The notes beneath the pieces are model-generated. The model worked only from the letters and a program-made list of their open reading frames with translations, had not been told where the DNA came from and searched no databases. The position numbers and the translations under genes were made by a program. Below are positions 35,401-44,584 of a DNA stretch of 64,000 bases, piece by piece; the first letter of the stretch is position 1, and each line of letters begins with the position of its first letter. Location of the stretch: contig CAVSCR010000005.1 of assembly GCA_963726575.1 (NCBI GenBank), forward strand, positions 124,001 through 188,000, written 5' to 3'. The DNA is from CAVSCR01 sp963726575 (lineage in GTDB: Bacteria > Actinomycetota > Actinomycetes > JAHEKZ01).

Positions 35401-35829
35401 CTCGCGAGCGTTGCCGCTCACGCCCAGGTCAACGGCTCGATGGCGGCAGCTCGGCAGCTGACGGCTTGGGTGCGCGTGCTCGTGCGAGCCGATCAGGTGG
35501 TGTTGGCTGAACGGATCGTCGCTGGTCTGCAGCCGACCTACCGGCAGGTTCAACTGGCTCTCGCTACGACCAAAGCAGCCTTCGCAGAAGCCCGCGAAGA
35601 CCACGAAATCGCAGTGTCGGCCTACAACGACGCCGCCGCACATTGGCACGACTTCACCGCCGTCACCGAGCAAGCGTTCGCCCTGCTCGGCCAAGGCCGG
35701 TGCCTGCTCGCCCTGAACCGACACGATGAGGCGGTTCCGTTGCTGGCCAGGGCGCGGGACATGTTCGCGCAGATGGGCGCCCGCCCCGCCCTTGCCGAGA
35801 CCGAAGCTCTGCTCACGGGACTGGCGTGA
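32421..35829 (+). pseudogene. Class III cyclase-AAA ATPase-TPR regulatory protein, split by a frameshift
   Basis: About 1,135 residues if one base is dropped near 32950. Frame 1 (from GTG 32421) has a zinc ribbon (Cys 4, 7, 18, 21) and a class III cyclase domain (SLFCDLVAFTAMSE, GTVEKFIGDAVVGVFG, RVGVNTGEAL) up to GVAVG. Frame 2 continues naturally with QTTFEATKSVFDYVELEPA, then VKGKSEPVQVWQ, an AAA ATPase (Walker A GEPGLGKSRL, Walker B VVVFEDLHWADP) and a long TPR-rich C-terminus to 35829. Without the correction the cyclase part would end at 33155. Both halves keep full-length, conserved sequence, so this is a very recent mutation or a base-call error. Proteins of this build make cAMP or act as signalling ATPases. 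Confidence 0.78.
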
Positions 35830-35953
35830 GCGCGTGAGGCCTCAGTCACAGACGGAATGTCATGTCAATCCACTTCGGTCGGAGGGGCGCCATGCCACTA
35901 TCTGACGTCGCTCGAGCGCCCTGGTCGGCGCATGGAGGGGAGTGGGTTCTGCG

Positions 35954-37360
35954 ATGACTGGTGGCGTGGGGCACGAAGAACTCGGGTCGTACCACGATGC
36001 TCCAGCACGTTCGCCGTGGATTGCCCAACTGCTGCCCGACGGGCCACCGCGTCCGCTTGATCGCGACCTGTCCACCGACGTGGTAGTGGTCGGGGCGGGT
36101 ATCGCAGGTGTGTCGACCGCCTTCTGGACGCTGCGTGACACGTCCAAGGACGTCGTCCTCCTCGAACGCGACCGAGTAGGGCGTGGCGCGACCGGACGCA
36201 ATGCCGGTCAGCTGACGACGTACTTCGAACGTCCGTTGGTCAGTATCGCCGAGGAGTTCGGCGAGGATCTGGCGTGCCAAGCGCAGGCCGACCTCGAAGC
36301 CGCACACGGGCTGCTCGACCTGATGGTCGCCGAGTCCGGCGCCACAGTCCGGGTGGAGCGGTTCCTCGGGCACATGGGCATGTTCGCCCTGGACCACGCG
36401 TTGGTCCACCTGGGGAACAACGCCTTGCGTCACCGAAACGGACTACAGCCGAACGCATGCATCATCTCCGAAGATGCCGAGTGGCTTCAGGACATCCCGG
36501 ACGACCTCGCACCCTTCTACTCCGTCGTTACGCAGGAGCGGGTGAACGAGCTGCTCGAGACCCCGGGAGAGAAGTACCGCGGGGTGCTGTCCACCCCTGC
36601 GGGCTGCGCGAACAGCGGTTTGCTGGTCCAGCAGGTCCTGGCCTGGCTGGAGGCGACCTACCCGACGCGGTTCCACTACGACGACACCACGTTCGTGGAC
36701 CGAGTCGTCGTCGGTAGCGACGACGTCACCGCGCATTCCGGCCGCTATGCGGTGACGGCGGCTCAGGTCGTGCTGTGCACCAACGGGTTCGATGGTCACC
36801 GGGTCGTCGACTCCGATGGGGAGCCGATCGAGCTGGTGAAGGACCAGCACGTGGTCGGCACCATCGGGTACATGGCGGCGTTCGTCGAGGACCAACTGCG
36901 GGCACCGGGTGCGCTCAGCTTCATCCGCAACGAGGCGATCGGCGGAGAGACCCCGTACGTGTACATCACCCGTCGCACCTACGACCGGCCGGACGCAGCG
37001 GTGACCTTGAGCTGCATGGGCGGGCCCGAGTGGCCGATCCTCGAGCCGTGGTCGCAGGACCTGCCGTTTCCCGGCAGTCTGCTGACGGAGATGGACGGCA
37101 CGATCCGACCGTTCGCCCAGCCGGACCGTCCCCCGCGGCAGCCCTACGACTTCGCCTGGCACGGCCTGATGGGTTACACGCCGGGCAAGCTTCGGGTCGT
37201 GGGGCGGCACCCCGGTCGTCCAGCGTTGTTGTACAACCTGGGCTGCAACGGGATCGGCTTCCTCCCGTCGGTGTACGGGGGACGCCGCATCTCGGCGTTG
37301 CTGGCCGGCGAGGACCTTCCGTCCAGCATCTTCGACCCGCGGAGCGAGCCGACCGGCTGA
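35954..37360 (+). CDS. FAD-dependent oxidoreductase, DAO/DadA family
   Basis: 468 residues from ATG 35954; GTG 35942 in the same frame is an alternative. The dinucleotide-binding motif DVVVVGAGIAGVSTAF is near residue 40, RGATGRNAGQLT is the second FAD contact typical of D-amino-acid oxidase and sarcosine oxidase relatives, and the C-terminal WHGLMGYTPGKLRVVGRHPG and NLGCNGIGFLPSVYGGR close the FAD site. It probably oxidises an amine or amino acid. It stands alone between unrelated genes and gives no context clue. No signal peptide. Confidence 0.85.
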   Translation: MTGGVGHEELGSYHDAPARSPWIAQLLPDGPPRPLDRDLSTDVVVVGAGIAGVSTAFWTLRDTSKDVVLLERDRVGRGATGRNAGQLTTYFERPLVSIAEEFGEDLACQAQADLEAAHGLLDLMVAESGATVRVERFLGHMGMFALDHALVHLGNNALRHRNGLQPNACIISEDAEWLQDIPDDLAPFYSVVTQERVNELLETPGEKYRGVLSTPAGCANSGLLVQQVLAWLEATYPTRFHYDDTTFVDRVVVGSDDVTAHSGRYAVTAAQVVLCTNGFDGHRVVDSDGEPIELVKDQHVVGTIGYMAAFVEDQLRAPGALSFIRNEAIGGETPYVYITRRTYDRPDAAVTLSCMGGPEWPILEPWSQDLPFPGSLLTEMDGTIRPFAQPDRPPRQPYDFAWHGLMGYTPGKLRVVGRHPGRPALLYNLGCNGIGFLPSVYGGRRISALLAGEDLPSSIFDPRSEPTG

Positions 37361-37409
37361 GGGCCGTCCTCGGTCACCGCCGACCCATACGGGGCGCCTG
37401 CAGAGCCCG

Positions 37410-38165
37410 TCACACCTTCCAGCCGACGGCGCGACACCAGGCGAACGCGGCGTACGACGTAGGAGACTCGGCCCATTCCAGCCAGGCCTGGCGCATGGTC
37501 GCCAAGTCGTGGGCTGTCGCCAGGCGCTCGCGTTGCGACGACTCGACGTACCAGTCGTCCAGGCAATCGTCGGCGCGCCCGAGGCCGAACTCCCGTAGAG
37601 CGTCCTCGGTCCCATAGGAGATGTACTTGGTCGACGCCTCCACCCGCCGGAGACCGCTGGCCAGCAGGAGTCCGCGGAGTTCGCGGCCACGGTACGGAAA
37701 GGAGCCGCCGACCAGCCAGAGTCGCTCTCGAATGTCGTAGAAGCGCCGGATCAGGGTCTCGTGCGGACCGGCGAGAATGAGCCCCCCGTAGTCCACGGAG
37801 GCCACTGCCACCAGCCCACCGGCCTTCACCACGCGCTTCATCTCGTCGACGACTTCGGCGGGGCGTTCGACGGCCTCCAGGACAGAGTGACCGAGGACAA
37901 CATCGGCCCTGCCGCCGGGTAGCGGCAGGTCGTAGGCGTCGCCGATGATGAAGTCCGCGTTAGTCGTCGCTGACGCCACAGCCGCGGCGCGGGCACTCTC
38001 GATCTCACCGACGTCACCATCGATGCCCGTGACGTGTCCGACCCGCAGTGCCAGGTCGAGCGACAGTTCACCTGAACCGCAGCCGACGTCAATCAGATTC
38101 ATGGCGCTGGTCAGATGGGGAAGGAGGAAGTCCGCATAGACGGAGGCGTTGCGACGCGACGTCAT
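37410..38165 (-). CDS. Class I SAM-dependent methyltransferase
   Basis: 251 residues. Motif I is NLIDVGCGSGELSLDLALRVG, followed by VTGIDGD, DVVLGHSVLEAV (motif II/III) and MKRVVKAGGLVAVAS (post III), the UbiE/MenG-like methyltransferase_11/25 pattern. The substrate is unknown. It lies 48 bp downstream of the RidA-like gene on the same strand, so they may be co-transcribed. Confidence 0.85.
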   Translation of the reverse strand: MTSRRNASVYADFLLPHLTSAMNLIDVGCGSGELSLDLALRVGHVTGIDGDVGEIESARAAAVASATTNADFIIGDAYDLPLPGGRADVVLGHSVLEAVERPAEVVDEMKRVVKAGGLVAVASVDYGGLILAGPHETLIRRFYDIRERLWLVGGSFPYRGRELRGLLLASGLRRVEASTKYISYGTEDALREFGLGRADDCLDDWYVESSQRERLATAHDLATMRQAWLEWAESPTSYAAFAWCRAVGWKV

Positions 38166-38213
38166 GCCACAGCATCTCAGTTGAACGGGACGCCAACGAC
38201 CTTCCCCCGCCGA

Positions 38214-38615
38214 TCAGGACGTGAGCGCCGCCGTGACGTCCACCTCGACGAGTTGTCCGGCAAACCCGAGCTGCGCGACCCCCAGCAGGGTGGCGGCTGA
38301 CAAGAAGGCATCCGCCACCGCCGAGGACGTCAGCGAAGTCCATACCTCGCTCAGAGCCGCGCGGTCATCTGAGGCAACGTAGATCACTGTGCGCACCACG
38401 TCCGAGGGCGTTGCCCCGGCAGATGCGAGCGCGGACTCGATGTTTCGTGCGACCTGCTCCGCTTGTGCAACGACGTCGCCCTCGCCGACCAGCGTGCCGT
38501 CGGCATCGAGTGGGCACTGCCCAGCCAGATGGACCGTGACTCCAGGCTGGACAACTGTGACGTGGTGGTAACCCGGCGGCCGGTGAAGGCCAGCAGGGTT
38601 GCTGCGTTCGATCAT
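38214..38615 (-). CDS. RidA-family enamine/imine deaminase-like protein
   Basis: 133 residues from MIERSNPAGLHRPPG. VHLAGQCPLDADGTLVGEGD, EQVARNIESALASAGATPSDVVRT and the C-terminal FAGQLVEVDVTA are RidA/YjgF/UK114 features. Members hydrolyse reactive 2-aminoacrylate-type enamines. The conserved Arg that binds the carboxylate in true RidA (usually near residue 105) is not evident; GFAGQLVEV appears in its place, so this may be an Rid-subfamily member with another function. Confidence 0.8.
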   Translation of the reverse strand: MIERSNPAGLHRPPGYHHVTVVQPGVTVHLAGQCPLDADGTLVGEGDVVAQAEQVARNIESALASAGATPSDVVRTVIYVASDDRAALSEVWTSLTSSAVADAFLSAATLLGVAQLGFAGQLVEVDVTAALTS

Positions 38616-38711
38616 GGGCCGAGTCTCACTATCCAGATCGGTCACCGCAACGACGATCACGCCACCAGATCCGTCGAAATGCTGACATGCTCGAAATGAT
38701 GGGAGGCACGG

Positions 38712-39197
38712 ATGCGCCGGATTCTCATCTGGACGATCGCGGCTCTTGGCCCGACCCTGTTGGTATCCGGATGCACATTCGGATCCCACCAAGCGTCGCC
38801 GTCGCCGAGTGTGTCCTCAGTGTCGGACGTGCCTCAGACCGGGTTGCGTGGAGTCCGGCTGCCCAGATGGGCCTGCTCGATCGACACTCACCGAGACGGG
38901 CATCGGCGCGTCACCGGTCGGGTCACCTCGTTCGGACTGTGCGAGCTGGGCCAGCCTGGTGTTCTGGTCACGATCACTCCTACGCAGCCAGCACCGTTCG
39001 CCGCCTTGAAGCGCGTGCTTTCTCGCCCTGATGTCACCCCAACCCTGGACTGCGCGGCACCGGCGTACGGCGGCCCCTGGGTGATCGCCCGAACCGCTAG
39101 TGGCGTCTGGTTGCTGCACCTTCCGGCCGACGCCTGTGGTGGCCCGCAGACCGATGTGACCACGCTCTTCCGCGGGCTAACAGCTGGACGCCGGTAG
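38712..39197 (+). CDS. Lipoprotein of unknown function
   Basis: 161 residues with a lipoprotein signal (WTIAALGPTLLVSGC; lipobox LVSGC) and a Ser/Pro linker, then a small domain with four Cys in the mature part (CSID, CEL, CAAP, CGG) that could form disulfides. The ATG is preceded by GGGAGGC. Divergent from the RidA gene. No family recognised. Confidence 0.7.
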   Translation: MRRILIWTIAALGPTLLVSGCTFGSHQASPSPSVSSVSDVPQTGLRGVRLPRWACSIDTHRDGHRRVTGRVTSFGLCELGQPGVLVTITPTQPAPFAALKRVLSRPDVTPTLDCAAPAYGGPWVIARTASGVWLLHLPADACGGPQTDVTTLFRGLTAGRR

Positions 39198-39337
39198 ACC
39201 TAGGTTTGAAGGGCCAAGCCGCACGGAGGCACCGTTCTCAGGTGCAGGGTTTGACGGCGTTGCCCGCCGTTACTCAGGCGGTTCTCCGGCGCCCCGTTGG
39301 GAGTCGGTGACCTTCTCGATGACGCAGTCCTGACGGC

Positions 39338-39757
39338 TCAGGATCGGTGGAACGGGTCGCGCGCCGGCGCGGCAGCCAGTTCGGCCCGCGGGCAATCCGC
39401 CAAGGTCATCCCGACCAAAGCCAGTGCGGCGTCGCAGACGGAGTCCACGGTGTACCCGGCAGCGAGTCCGGCGTCAGTCAGTGCGACTCGGTACAAGGTG
39501 ATCTGCTGGCGTGCAGGTGCGTCGTACATGACGGCGATCGACCCCACCAGCTGGGAGTTGCCTCGGCTGCCACCCGGCCCGTTCCACGGTCGGTCATACC
39601 GTTGCCACAGCGCCGGGGTGGCAACCCACACTCCGCCGCGTGAGACGTCTTGGGCCTCCAGCTCGCCGACCAGGTGGGCTGCAGTCAGGTGATCCAGCAC
39701 CGCGGAAGGGCGCAGGATTCGGGTGTCGACCACCGCATCACCGATCATGATCAACAT
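39338..39757 (-). CDS. Conserved hypothetical protein
   Basis: 139 residues. The central part SIAVMYDAPARQQITLYRV and the end TLADCPRAELAAAPARDPF look like a conserved actinobacterial small protein of unknown function. There is no signal or membrane segment. The start is uncertain (39757 or 39747), with no clear ribosome site. Minus-strand coding is preferred over the overlapping plus-strand frame because its third-position GC and hydrophobic patterning are better. Confidence 0.6.
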   Translation of the reverse strand: MLIMIGDAVVDTRILRPSAVLDHLTAAHLVGELEAQDVSRGGVWVATPALWQRYDRPWNGPGGSRGNSQLVGSIAVMYDAPARQQITLYRVALTDAGLAAGYTVDSVCDAALALVGMTLADCPRAELAAAPARDPFHRS

Positions 39758-39846
39758 ATCGGGTCTCGCGCAGCCCGTCTTGAGCAGCTACGGCGCGACA
39801 GTCGCAGCTCGCGTCAACGAACGACCATGTCAACTCGGTCTCAGAC

Positions 39847-40863
39847 TCAGCGCTTGCCGGCAAACGCACCGGCTAGCAGTGACTGGTCGATACCAGGCAC
39901 CGGCAGGCCCGCTGCGTAGCGATAGAGCACCGTGTTGAGGGTCTGCGCGAGCGTCGCGAACACCACAGACGCGGCGATCGTCGCGACCACTGACGCAACG
40001 AGCACCAAAGCTCCGAGGGCCGCCGAGACCGACCACAGCATGACGCCGGCGATGAAGCAGGCGGCGATCGCGAGCAGCACACCGACCTGCACCAGTCCGA
40101 AACGGATGCCGGCGCGCAGGGCCTTGCCCCAGGTGTGACTGATCAGGGATGTCGATCGGCGCAACGCATCAAACGGGCTCACTTGTTCGACGACCAGGAT
40201 CGGGACGACGAAGAACGACGCCACTGCCCAGGCCAAGCCGCCGATGAGTCGGACGACGGCCCCGGCGACGCCACGCTCACCCAGCATGCGCAGCACGGTG
40301 CCGACGGTCGCTGCAATGACGGCCCATAGCAGGATCTGGGGAAGTCGCGAGGTGGCAGTGCGCAGCGCGTCACCGAGGGAGACAGCGCGTCCCTCCATCA
40401 TCGCGTTGACGATCACGACGAGCGCGGCCTGGAAGTACACCGCGATCGCGGTGGAGATGGTGAGCAGCAACCAGCCGAGAACGACGTGGGACGTGCCCGC
40501 GAACGCCGCGACGTCTCCGCTGTGCCAGGCGGCCAGGCCGATCGGCGTCAGGACGATCGACAGCGCCGCGAGCGAGGCGCAGAAAGAGAGCACGGGCAGC
40601 ACGAGCAGCGCCCGATCGCGCTGCACGATGTCCCACGCGACGTGGAGCAGTTCGCCACCGGTCACCTTGCGGCCGGGCAGTCGCATGACGGTTCCCGGTG
40701 CTGCACCCACCGGGAGCGTCGTCGGCGGCGCCCAGTCGACGGGTGGGGTGACCTCTGGGGGTGGCAGGGGCACGGCCGCCGGAGGCTCGGGCGGGGTCGG
40801 GTCCTGGGCCAGAGGTGCCGGCTCGGGGGGCGGGACGGGCAGCGGGTCGGTCGATGGCGGCAT
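39847..40863 (-). CDS. Membrane protein, DUF6159-like
   Basis: About 338 residues. A Pro-rich N-terminal cytoplasmic stretch (residues 1-60) is followed by about six membrane helices. The segment IVQRDRALLVLPVLSFCASL, VNAMMEGRAVSLGDALR and VVEQVSPFDALRRSTSLISH match my memory of the DUF6159 family. The start is uncertain: the frame is open to 41445, but that part is antisense to or overlaps gene relics, and the ATG at 40863 is the first good candidate before the Pro-rich part. Function unknown. Confidence 0.7.
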   Translation of the reverse strand: MPPSTDPLPVPPPEPAPLAQDPTPPEPPAAVPLPPPEVTPPVDWAPPTTLPVGAAPGTVMRLPGRKVTGGELLHVAWDIVQRDRALLVLPVLSFCASLAALSIVLTPIGLAAWHSGDVAAFAGTSHVVLGWLLLTISTAIAVYFQAALVVIVNAMMEGRAVSLGDALRTATSRLPQILLWAVIAATVGTVLRMLGERGVAGAVVRLIGGLAWAVASFFVVPILVVEQVSPFDALRRSTSLISHTWGKALRAGIRFGLVQVGVLLAIAACFIAGVMLWSVSAALGALVLVASVVATIAASVVFATLAQTLNTVLYRYAAGLPVPGIDQSLLAGAFAGKR

Positions 40864-40997
40864 GGCCGGTTGCACCGGTCGCCAGCCCTCGGGCACGCCA
40901 CTGCCAGGAAGGATCGTCACCTCACCAGATTCGACCGATTGAACAGCGGCCTTGATGCGTCGCAGGTCGGCGTGTCTCGGATCAGCGCAGTGCTCGC

Positions 40998-41240
40998 TCA
41001 GGCAGGTACGTGGAGAAGTTGCTCGGTGAGTGAGGTGAGCAGCCAGGCCCGGTAGCGGCGTGAGCTCCAGCGCCGGTGCCGGCGCAGGAGGTGGTGGGTG
41101 AACGGGGATCCGAGGGCATACAAGACGTCGGCCGCGCCGGTCGGCGTCAGCTCGCTGCGCAGGGCGCCGAGATCGGAGAGCCTTCTCGTCACGGCCAGGT
41201 AGCCGCGGTACGTCGCCTTGGCGCCAGTACCGTTCATGGC
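40998..41240 (-). pseudogene. TetR regulator, C-terminal fragment
   Basis: The minus-strand frame ending at 40998 reads TYRGYLAVTRRLSDLGALRS, then ELTPTGAADVLYALGSP, HHLLRRHRRWSSRRYRAWL and LTEQLLHVPA. This is the last ~80 residues of a TetR-type regulator (ligand domain). The helix-turn-helix domain is missing; upstream sequence in this frame is low-complexity Arg-rich noise. Confidence 0.65.
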
Positions 41241-41366
41241 CACGGTTCGGGCAAGCACGAACCGGCGTGGTGCGAGGTGTCGCGTGCCACGTGCCCGGGC
41301 TCGGGGATACCGGTATTGCGCTGCGTGAGACCGGAGGTGGCGCGAGGGATCGCCGGGTTCGACCCC

Positions 41367-41579
41367 ATGAACTGGCATGTGCCCGATCGCCCCGACCTCG
41401 AGGACTGGGCCCGATTCCTCGATGACCTGGGGATCGCACACTCACCGGTGATCGAGGCCAGCGTGGGATGGTTGCTGGTGTTCCACGACCCCGACGGCAT
41501 CGAACACCACCTGTACACCCGATCGACCCACGGGATCGACCACGACGGCCGACCCGGCTACGGCCGACTGGCCGGCTGA
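41367..41579 (+). pseudogene. VOC/glyoxalase protein, C-terminal fragment
   Basis: The plus-strand frame NWHVPDRPDLEDWARFLDDL, GIAHSPVIEASVGWLLVF, HDPDGIEHHLYTR is the second half of a glyoxalase-fold protein with its DPDGI..E metal motif. The first half is missing. It lies head to head with the TetR fragment at 40998-41240; both have lost their N-terminal halves. Confidence 0.65.
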
Positions 41580-41602
41580 GCGGAACACTGGAGGCGAGGC
41601 GA

Positions 41603-42358
41603 GTGGATGGGCCAGCAGCCTTCTACGACTCGTTGGCCGCCACGTACCACCACTTGTACCCGGATTGGGACGCAGCCTGCCGCGAACAGGGCCGGGCGCT
41701 GCACCGTTTGCTCGTCTCGGCCAACCAGCCCGGCCCCTTGTCCGTGCTGGACACGGCCGTGGGCATCGGCACCCAGCTGCTCGGATTGGCGGAGTTCGGG
41801 CACCGGGTGACCGGCACAGACGTCAGCCGCGAGGCAGTCCGGCGGGCCAGGTCCGAGTGTGTGACCCGGAGAATCCTTGCAAATCTCACCGTTGCAGACA
41901 TGCGCAACTTGCCTTTCGCCGACGCCGAGTTCGACGCGCTGATCTGTGCCGACAACGCGCTGGCCCACCTGATGTTCCAGGACGAGGTCGTTGCAGCGCT
42001 CCGCGAGCATCGACGAGTGACCCGGCCAGACGGTGCGGTTCTGATCAGCATCCGTGACTACGACCAGGCGCGAGTCGAACAGCGACCTGGGACTCTGCCT
42101 CAGGTGTCGGGCGACAGCATTGCGTTCCAGGTCTGGGACTGGCATGACGACCACGCCAGGTACGACCTTCAACATTTCCAGCTGACCAAGGAGGACGGCG
42201 CGTGGCAGGTCGTAGGCCGACGGGCGTCGTGCTGGGCGATGACGCGTGCCGAGCTGTCCGCCTGTGCCGACGAGGCGGGATTGGTCGACGCTCGATGGCG
42301 GGAACCCGATGAGACCGGCTTCTTCCAGCCACTTCTGACGGCGCGGGTAGCCTGCTGA
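41603..42358 (+). CDS. Class I SAM-dependent methyltransferase, glycine/sarcosine-methyltransferase-like
   Basis: 251 residues from GTG 41603, which follows GGAGGCGAGGCGA. FYDSLAATYHHLYPDW opens the protein as in glycine/sarcosine N-methyltransferases; motif I is VLDTAVGIGTQLLGLAEFG, where the family usually has D.(A/S)CGIGTQ; DALICADNALAHL is motif II/III. Substrate not assigned. It lies upstream of the phosphoesterase gene, 29 bp apart on the same strand. Confidence 0.8.
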   Translation: MDGPAAFYDSLAATYHHLYPDWDAACREQGRALHRLLVSANQPGPLSVLDTAVGIGTQLLGLAEFGHRVTGTDVSREAVRRARSECVTRRILANLTVADMRNLPFADAEFDALICADNALAHLMFQDEVVAALREHRRVTRPDGAVLISIRDYDQARVEQRPGTLPQVSGDSIAFQVWDWHDDHARYDLQHFQLTKEDGAWQVVGRRASCWAMTRAELSACADEAGLVDARWREPDETGFFQPLLTARVAC

Positions 42359-42387
42359 GTCGCGAGCCGACCAGGAGGGCGCAAGTC

Positions 42388-43818
42388 GTGGACCCAGCCG
42401 AGCGCGATGCCATCTCCCACCTGGACAAGGTGGACCACGTGGTCGTGGTGATGCTGGAGAACCGCTCGTTCGACCACATGCTCGGCTACCTGTCACTCGA
42501 TGCTCGACGCCCGGATATCGATGGTCTGCGCGATGGAATGGCCAACGAGTACCGGGGCCGGTCGTACCCGATCCACCATCTCGACGACACCGCCGTGGGC
42601 GTCGATCCTGACCATTCCTCGAGCGCGATCGATACTCAGATCGACGGCGGGCACATGGGCGGGTTCGTCAGCAGTCTGGCGCAGGCGACGGCCAGCGACT
42701 CCGGGTTCGCCGAAGACCTGGGCGTCGTCATGGGGTACTTCGACGGTACCGACCTGCCCGTCTACGACCACCTCGCGGAGGAGTTCGCGGTCTGTAACCG
42801 GTGGTTCAGCTCGGTGCCGGGGGCGACGTTGCCCAATCGCCTGTACGCGTTGTCGGCACGGGCCGCCGGCAGCCGCGACGACGTCCCACGCCCGCGCCCG
42901 CCGCTGTATCACCAGGCGACATTCGTGCGGCACCTGGATGCAGCAGGTGTTACGTGGCGGTGGTACTCGTTCGACCCTGGAACGCTGCGTTTGGCTGACG
43001 CCCACTACCTATTGGGCCACCACCAGCAGTTCGCCTACTTCAGCAAGACCGGCTTGCCCTGGCAGACCAAGCTCGACCTGACCGTCAACGAGCACGTCGC
43101 CAGCTTCCTCGAGGACGCCGCCTCTGGCACGTTGCCCGCCGTGTCGTGGATCGATCCGGCCTTCACGAACTTCAACCCGCTGGGGTTCCCGGTCAACGAC
43201 GATCATCCCCCGGCCGACGTCAAGGACGGTCAGGACCTCGTCCTCGCCGTCTACGACGCGTTGGCCGGTGGCCCCCTTTGGGACCGGTCGCTGCTGGTGG
43301 TGGTCTATGACGAGCACGGCGGCTTCTTCGACCATGTGACGCCGCCGGCAGCCCACGACGACGACCCGTTGATGTTCGGCGCCCTCGGCGTTCGAGTACC
43401 GGCCATCGTCGTGTCGCCGTGGATCGAGCCGCGCTCGGTGTCGAACACGGTGTTCGACCACACCACCATCATGAAGACGATCCTGCTGCGCTTTTGCCCG
43501 CAAGCCCTGGAGTCACCCGACGGTCCGCCTTCTCAGCGGTCACGCTGGCGCGGCCTGGGCCAGCCCAAGCACTTGGGTGCGCGGGTGGCCCATGCCAACC
43601 ACCTCGGTCCACTGCTGACCCGCTCCACGCCAAGGCCCGCGCCGCCGCGAGATGCCCTCATCGCCGAGGCCGTCTCGCGCGGTGCAGACCGAGCCCGGTC
43701 AGCGGGGGCCGAAGGCGCACCGCAGAACGCTGAGCATCCACTCAACGATCTCCAGGAACGCCTGCTCTCCGCGACGCACGAGTTGATCCGACGCGGGCAC
43801 CCACCCGACAGGCCGTGA
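42388..43818 (+). CDS. Phosphoesterase (phospholipase C / AcpA-type) without signal peptide
   Basis: 476 residues of the PF04185-type alkaline-phosphatase-like fold: HVVVVMLENRSFDHMLGYL at the N-terminus with the catalytic/metal Glu-Asn region, PNRLYALSA, and YDEHGGFFDHVTPP with metal His/Asp residues. Family members are phosphatidylcholine-specific phospholipases C and acid phosphatases, normally exported by Tat. This one starts directly with the catalytic domain after about 16 residues and has no signal peptide. Ribosome site GGAGG 9 nt upstream of the GTG. It ends 1 bp from the convergent membrane protein gene. Confidence 0.87.
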   Translation: MDPAERDAISHLDKVDHVVVVMLENRSFDHMLGYLSLDARRPDIDGLRDGMANEYRGRSYPIHHLDDTAVGVDPDHSSSAIDTQIDGGHMGGFVSSLAQATASDSGFAEDLGVVMGYFDGTDLPVYDHLAEEFAVCNRWFSSVPGATLPNRLYALSARAAGSRDDVPRPRPPLYHQATFVRHLDAAGVTWRWYSFDPGTLRLADAHYLLGHHQQFAYFSKTGLPWQTKLDLTVNEHVASFLEDAASGTLPAVSWIDPAFTNFNPLGFPVNDDHPPADVKDGQDLVLAVYDALAGGPLWDRSLLVVVYDEHGGFFDHVTPPAAHDDDPLMFGALGVRVPAIVVSPWIEPRSVSNTVFDHTTIMKTILLRFCPQALESPDGPPSQRSRWRGLGQPKHLGARVAHANHLGPLLTRSTPRPAPPRDALIAEAVSRGADRARSAGAEGAPQNAEHPLNDLQERLLSATHELIRRGHPPDRP

Positions 43819-43819
43819 G

Positions 43820-44584
43820 TCATGCGAGCCGTTGAGCCTTTCCCATTCGACGCCAGGCCAGCGCCGCGGACACGGCCAGCACCAACAGGCTGAGGTAGAA
43901 GCCATAGATCCCGACGAACCAGAGTGGGTAGAGGACACGGACGCTCAGCGTGATTCCGAACGTGCCCAGTGCTGCGCAGCTGGCCAAGCCGAGCCCGACG
44001 TAACACAACCAGCGGTGCACCAGATGCAACCGAAGCGTCGCCAACGATCCCGACGCAAGCAATACGGCGATGAACGCCATCTGCAAGTCGCCGAGGAAGT
44101 GGGTGAATCCACCAATCGCCAGCCACGCCACCACAACGGGATCCGACACATCGACCAAGGTGGTGTCGAGCAGACCCGGCAGGATCAGACTCATCGTCTG
44201 GGCGGCGGTGTCCAAGACCAACAGCACTGCGACCACCGCCGCGCTTCCGACGAGCAGCTCCGCGAGCATCGAGCCGTCCAGCCGTCGACGGACCAACGCC
44301 GACAGCCCGGCAGACACCACGACGAACCCGACCGCGGCCAGCACCAATCCCGTGGCGGCGGCGTGCAGCGAACCTGAGTGGGCTGCGGCCCAGCCGCGCA
44401 CATCCGCGGCGCTCGCCTGTCCCACCCGAGGACTGTCGGGTGGCGGGAAGAAGAAGCCCGCGACGAACGCCACCGCCGCCGCAACACTGATGACAGCCAC
44501 GGTGGACCGGTCCTTGAGGAGCAGCACGGATGCCGGCCGTGCGGACGAAGTCGGCGCCGCCACAGCATCGGTTCGGTTCACCAT
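43820..44584 (-). CDS. Polytopic membrane protein of unknown function
   Basis: 254 residues with about seven hydrophobic helices (for example VAVISVAAAVAFVAGFFF, GLVLAAVGFVVVSAGLSAL, VGIYGFYLSLLVLAVSAAL). ATG 44584 or GTG 44581 could be the start; GGAGG is 5 nt from the GTG. No conserved motif that I recognise. Convergent with the phosphoesterase gene. Confidence 0.7.
   Translation of the reverse strand: MVNRTDAVAAPTSSARPASVLLLKDRSTVAVISVAAAVAFVAGFFFPPPDSPRVGQASAADVRGWAAAHSGSLHAAATGLVLAAVGFVVVSAGLSALVRRRLDGSMLAELLVGSAAVVAVLLVLDTAAQTMSLILPGLLDTTLVDVSDPVVVAWLAIGGFTHFLGDLQMAFIAVLLASGSLATLRLHLVHRWLCYVGLGLASCAALGTFGITLSVRVLYPLWFVGIYGFYLSLLVLAVSAALAWRRMGKAQRLA

Noticed and set aside
39297..39692. 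Plus-strand frame of 131 codons over the hypothetical protein at 39338-39757
   Set aside because: The minus-strand frame has conserved-looking composition and a protein-like C-terminus; the plus frame is low-complexity Ser/Ala/Thr-rich.
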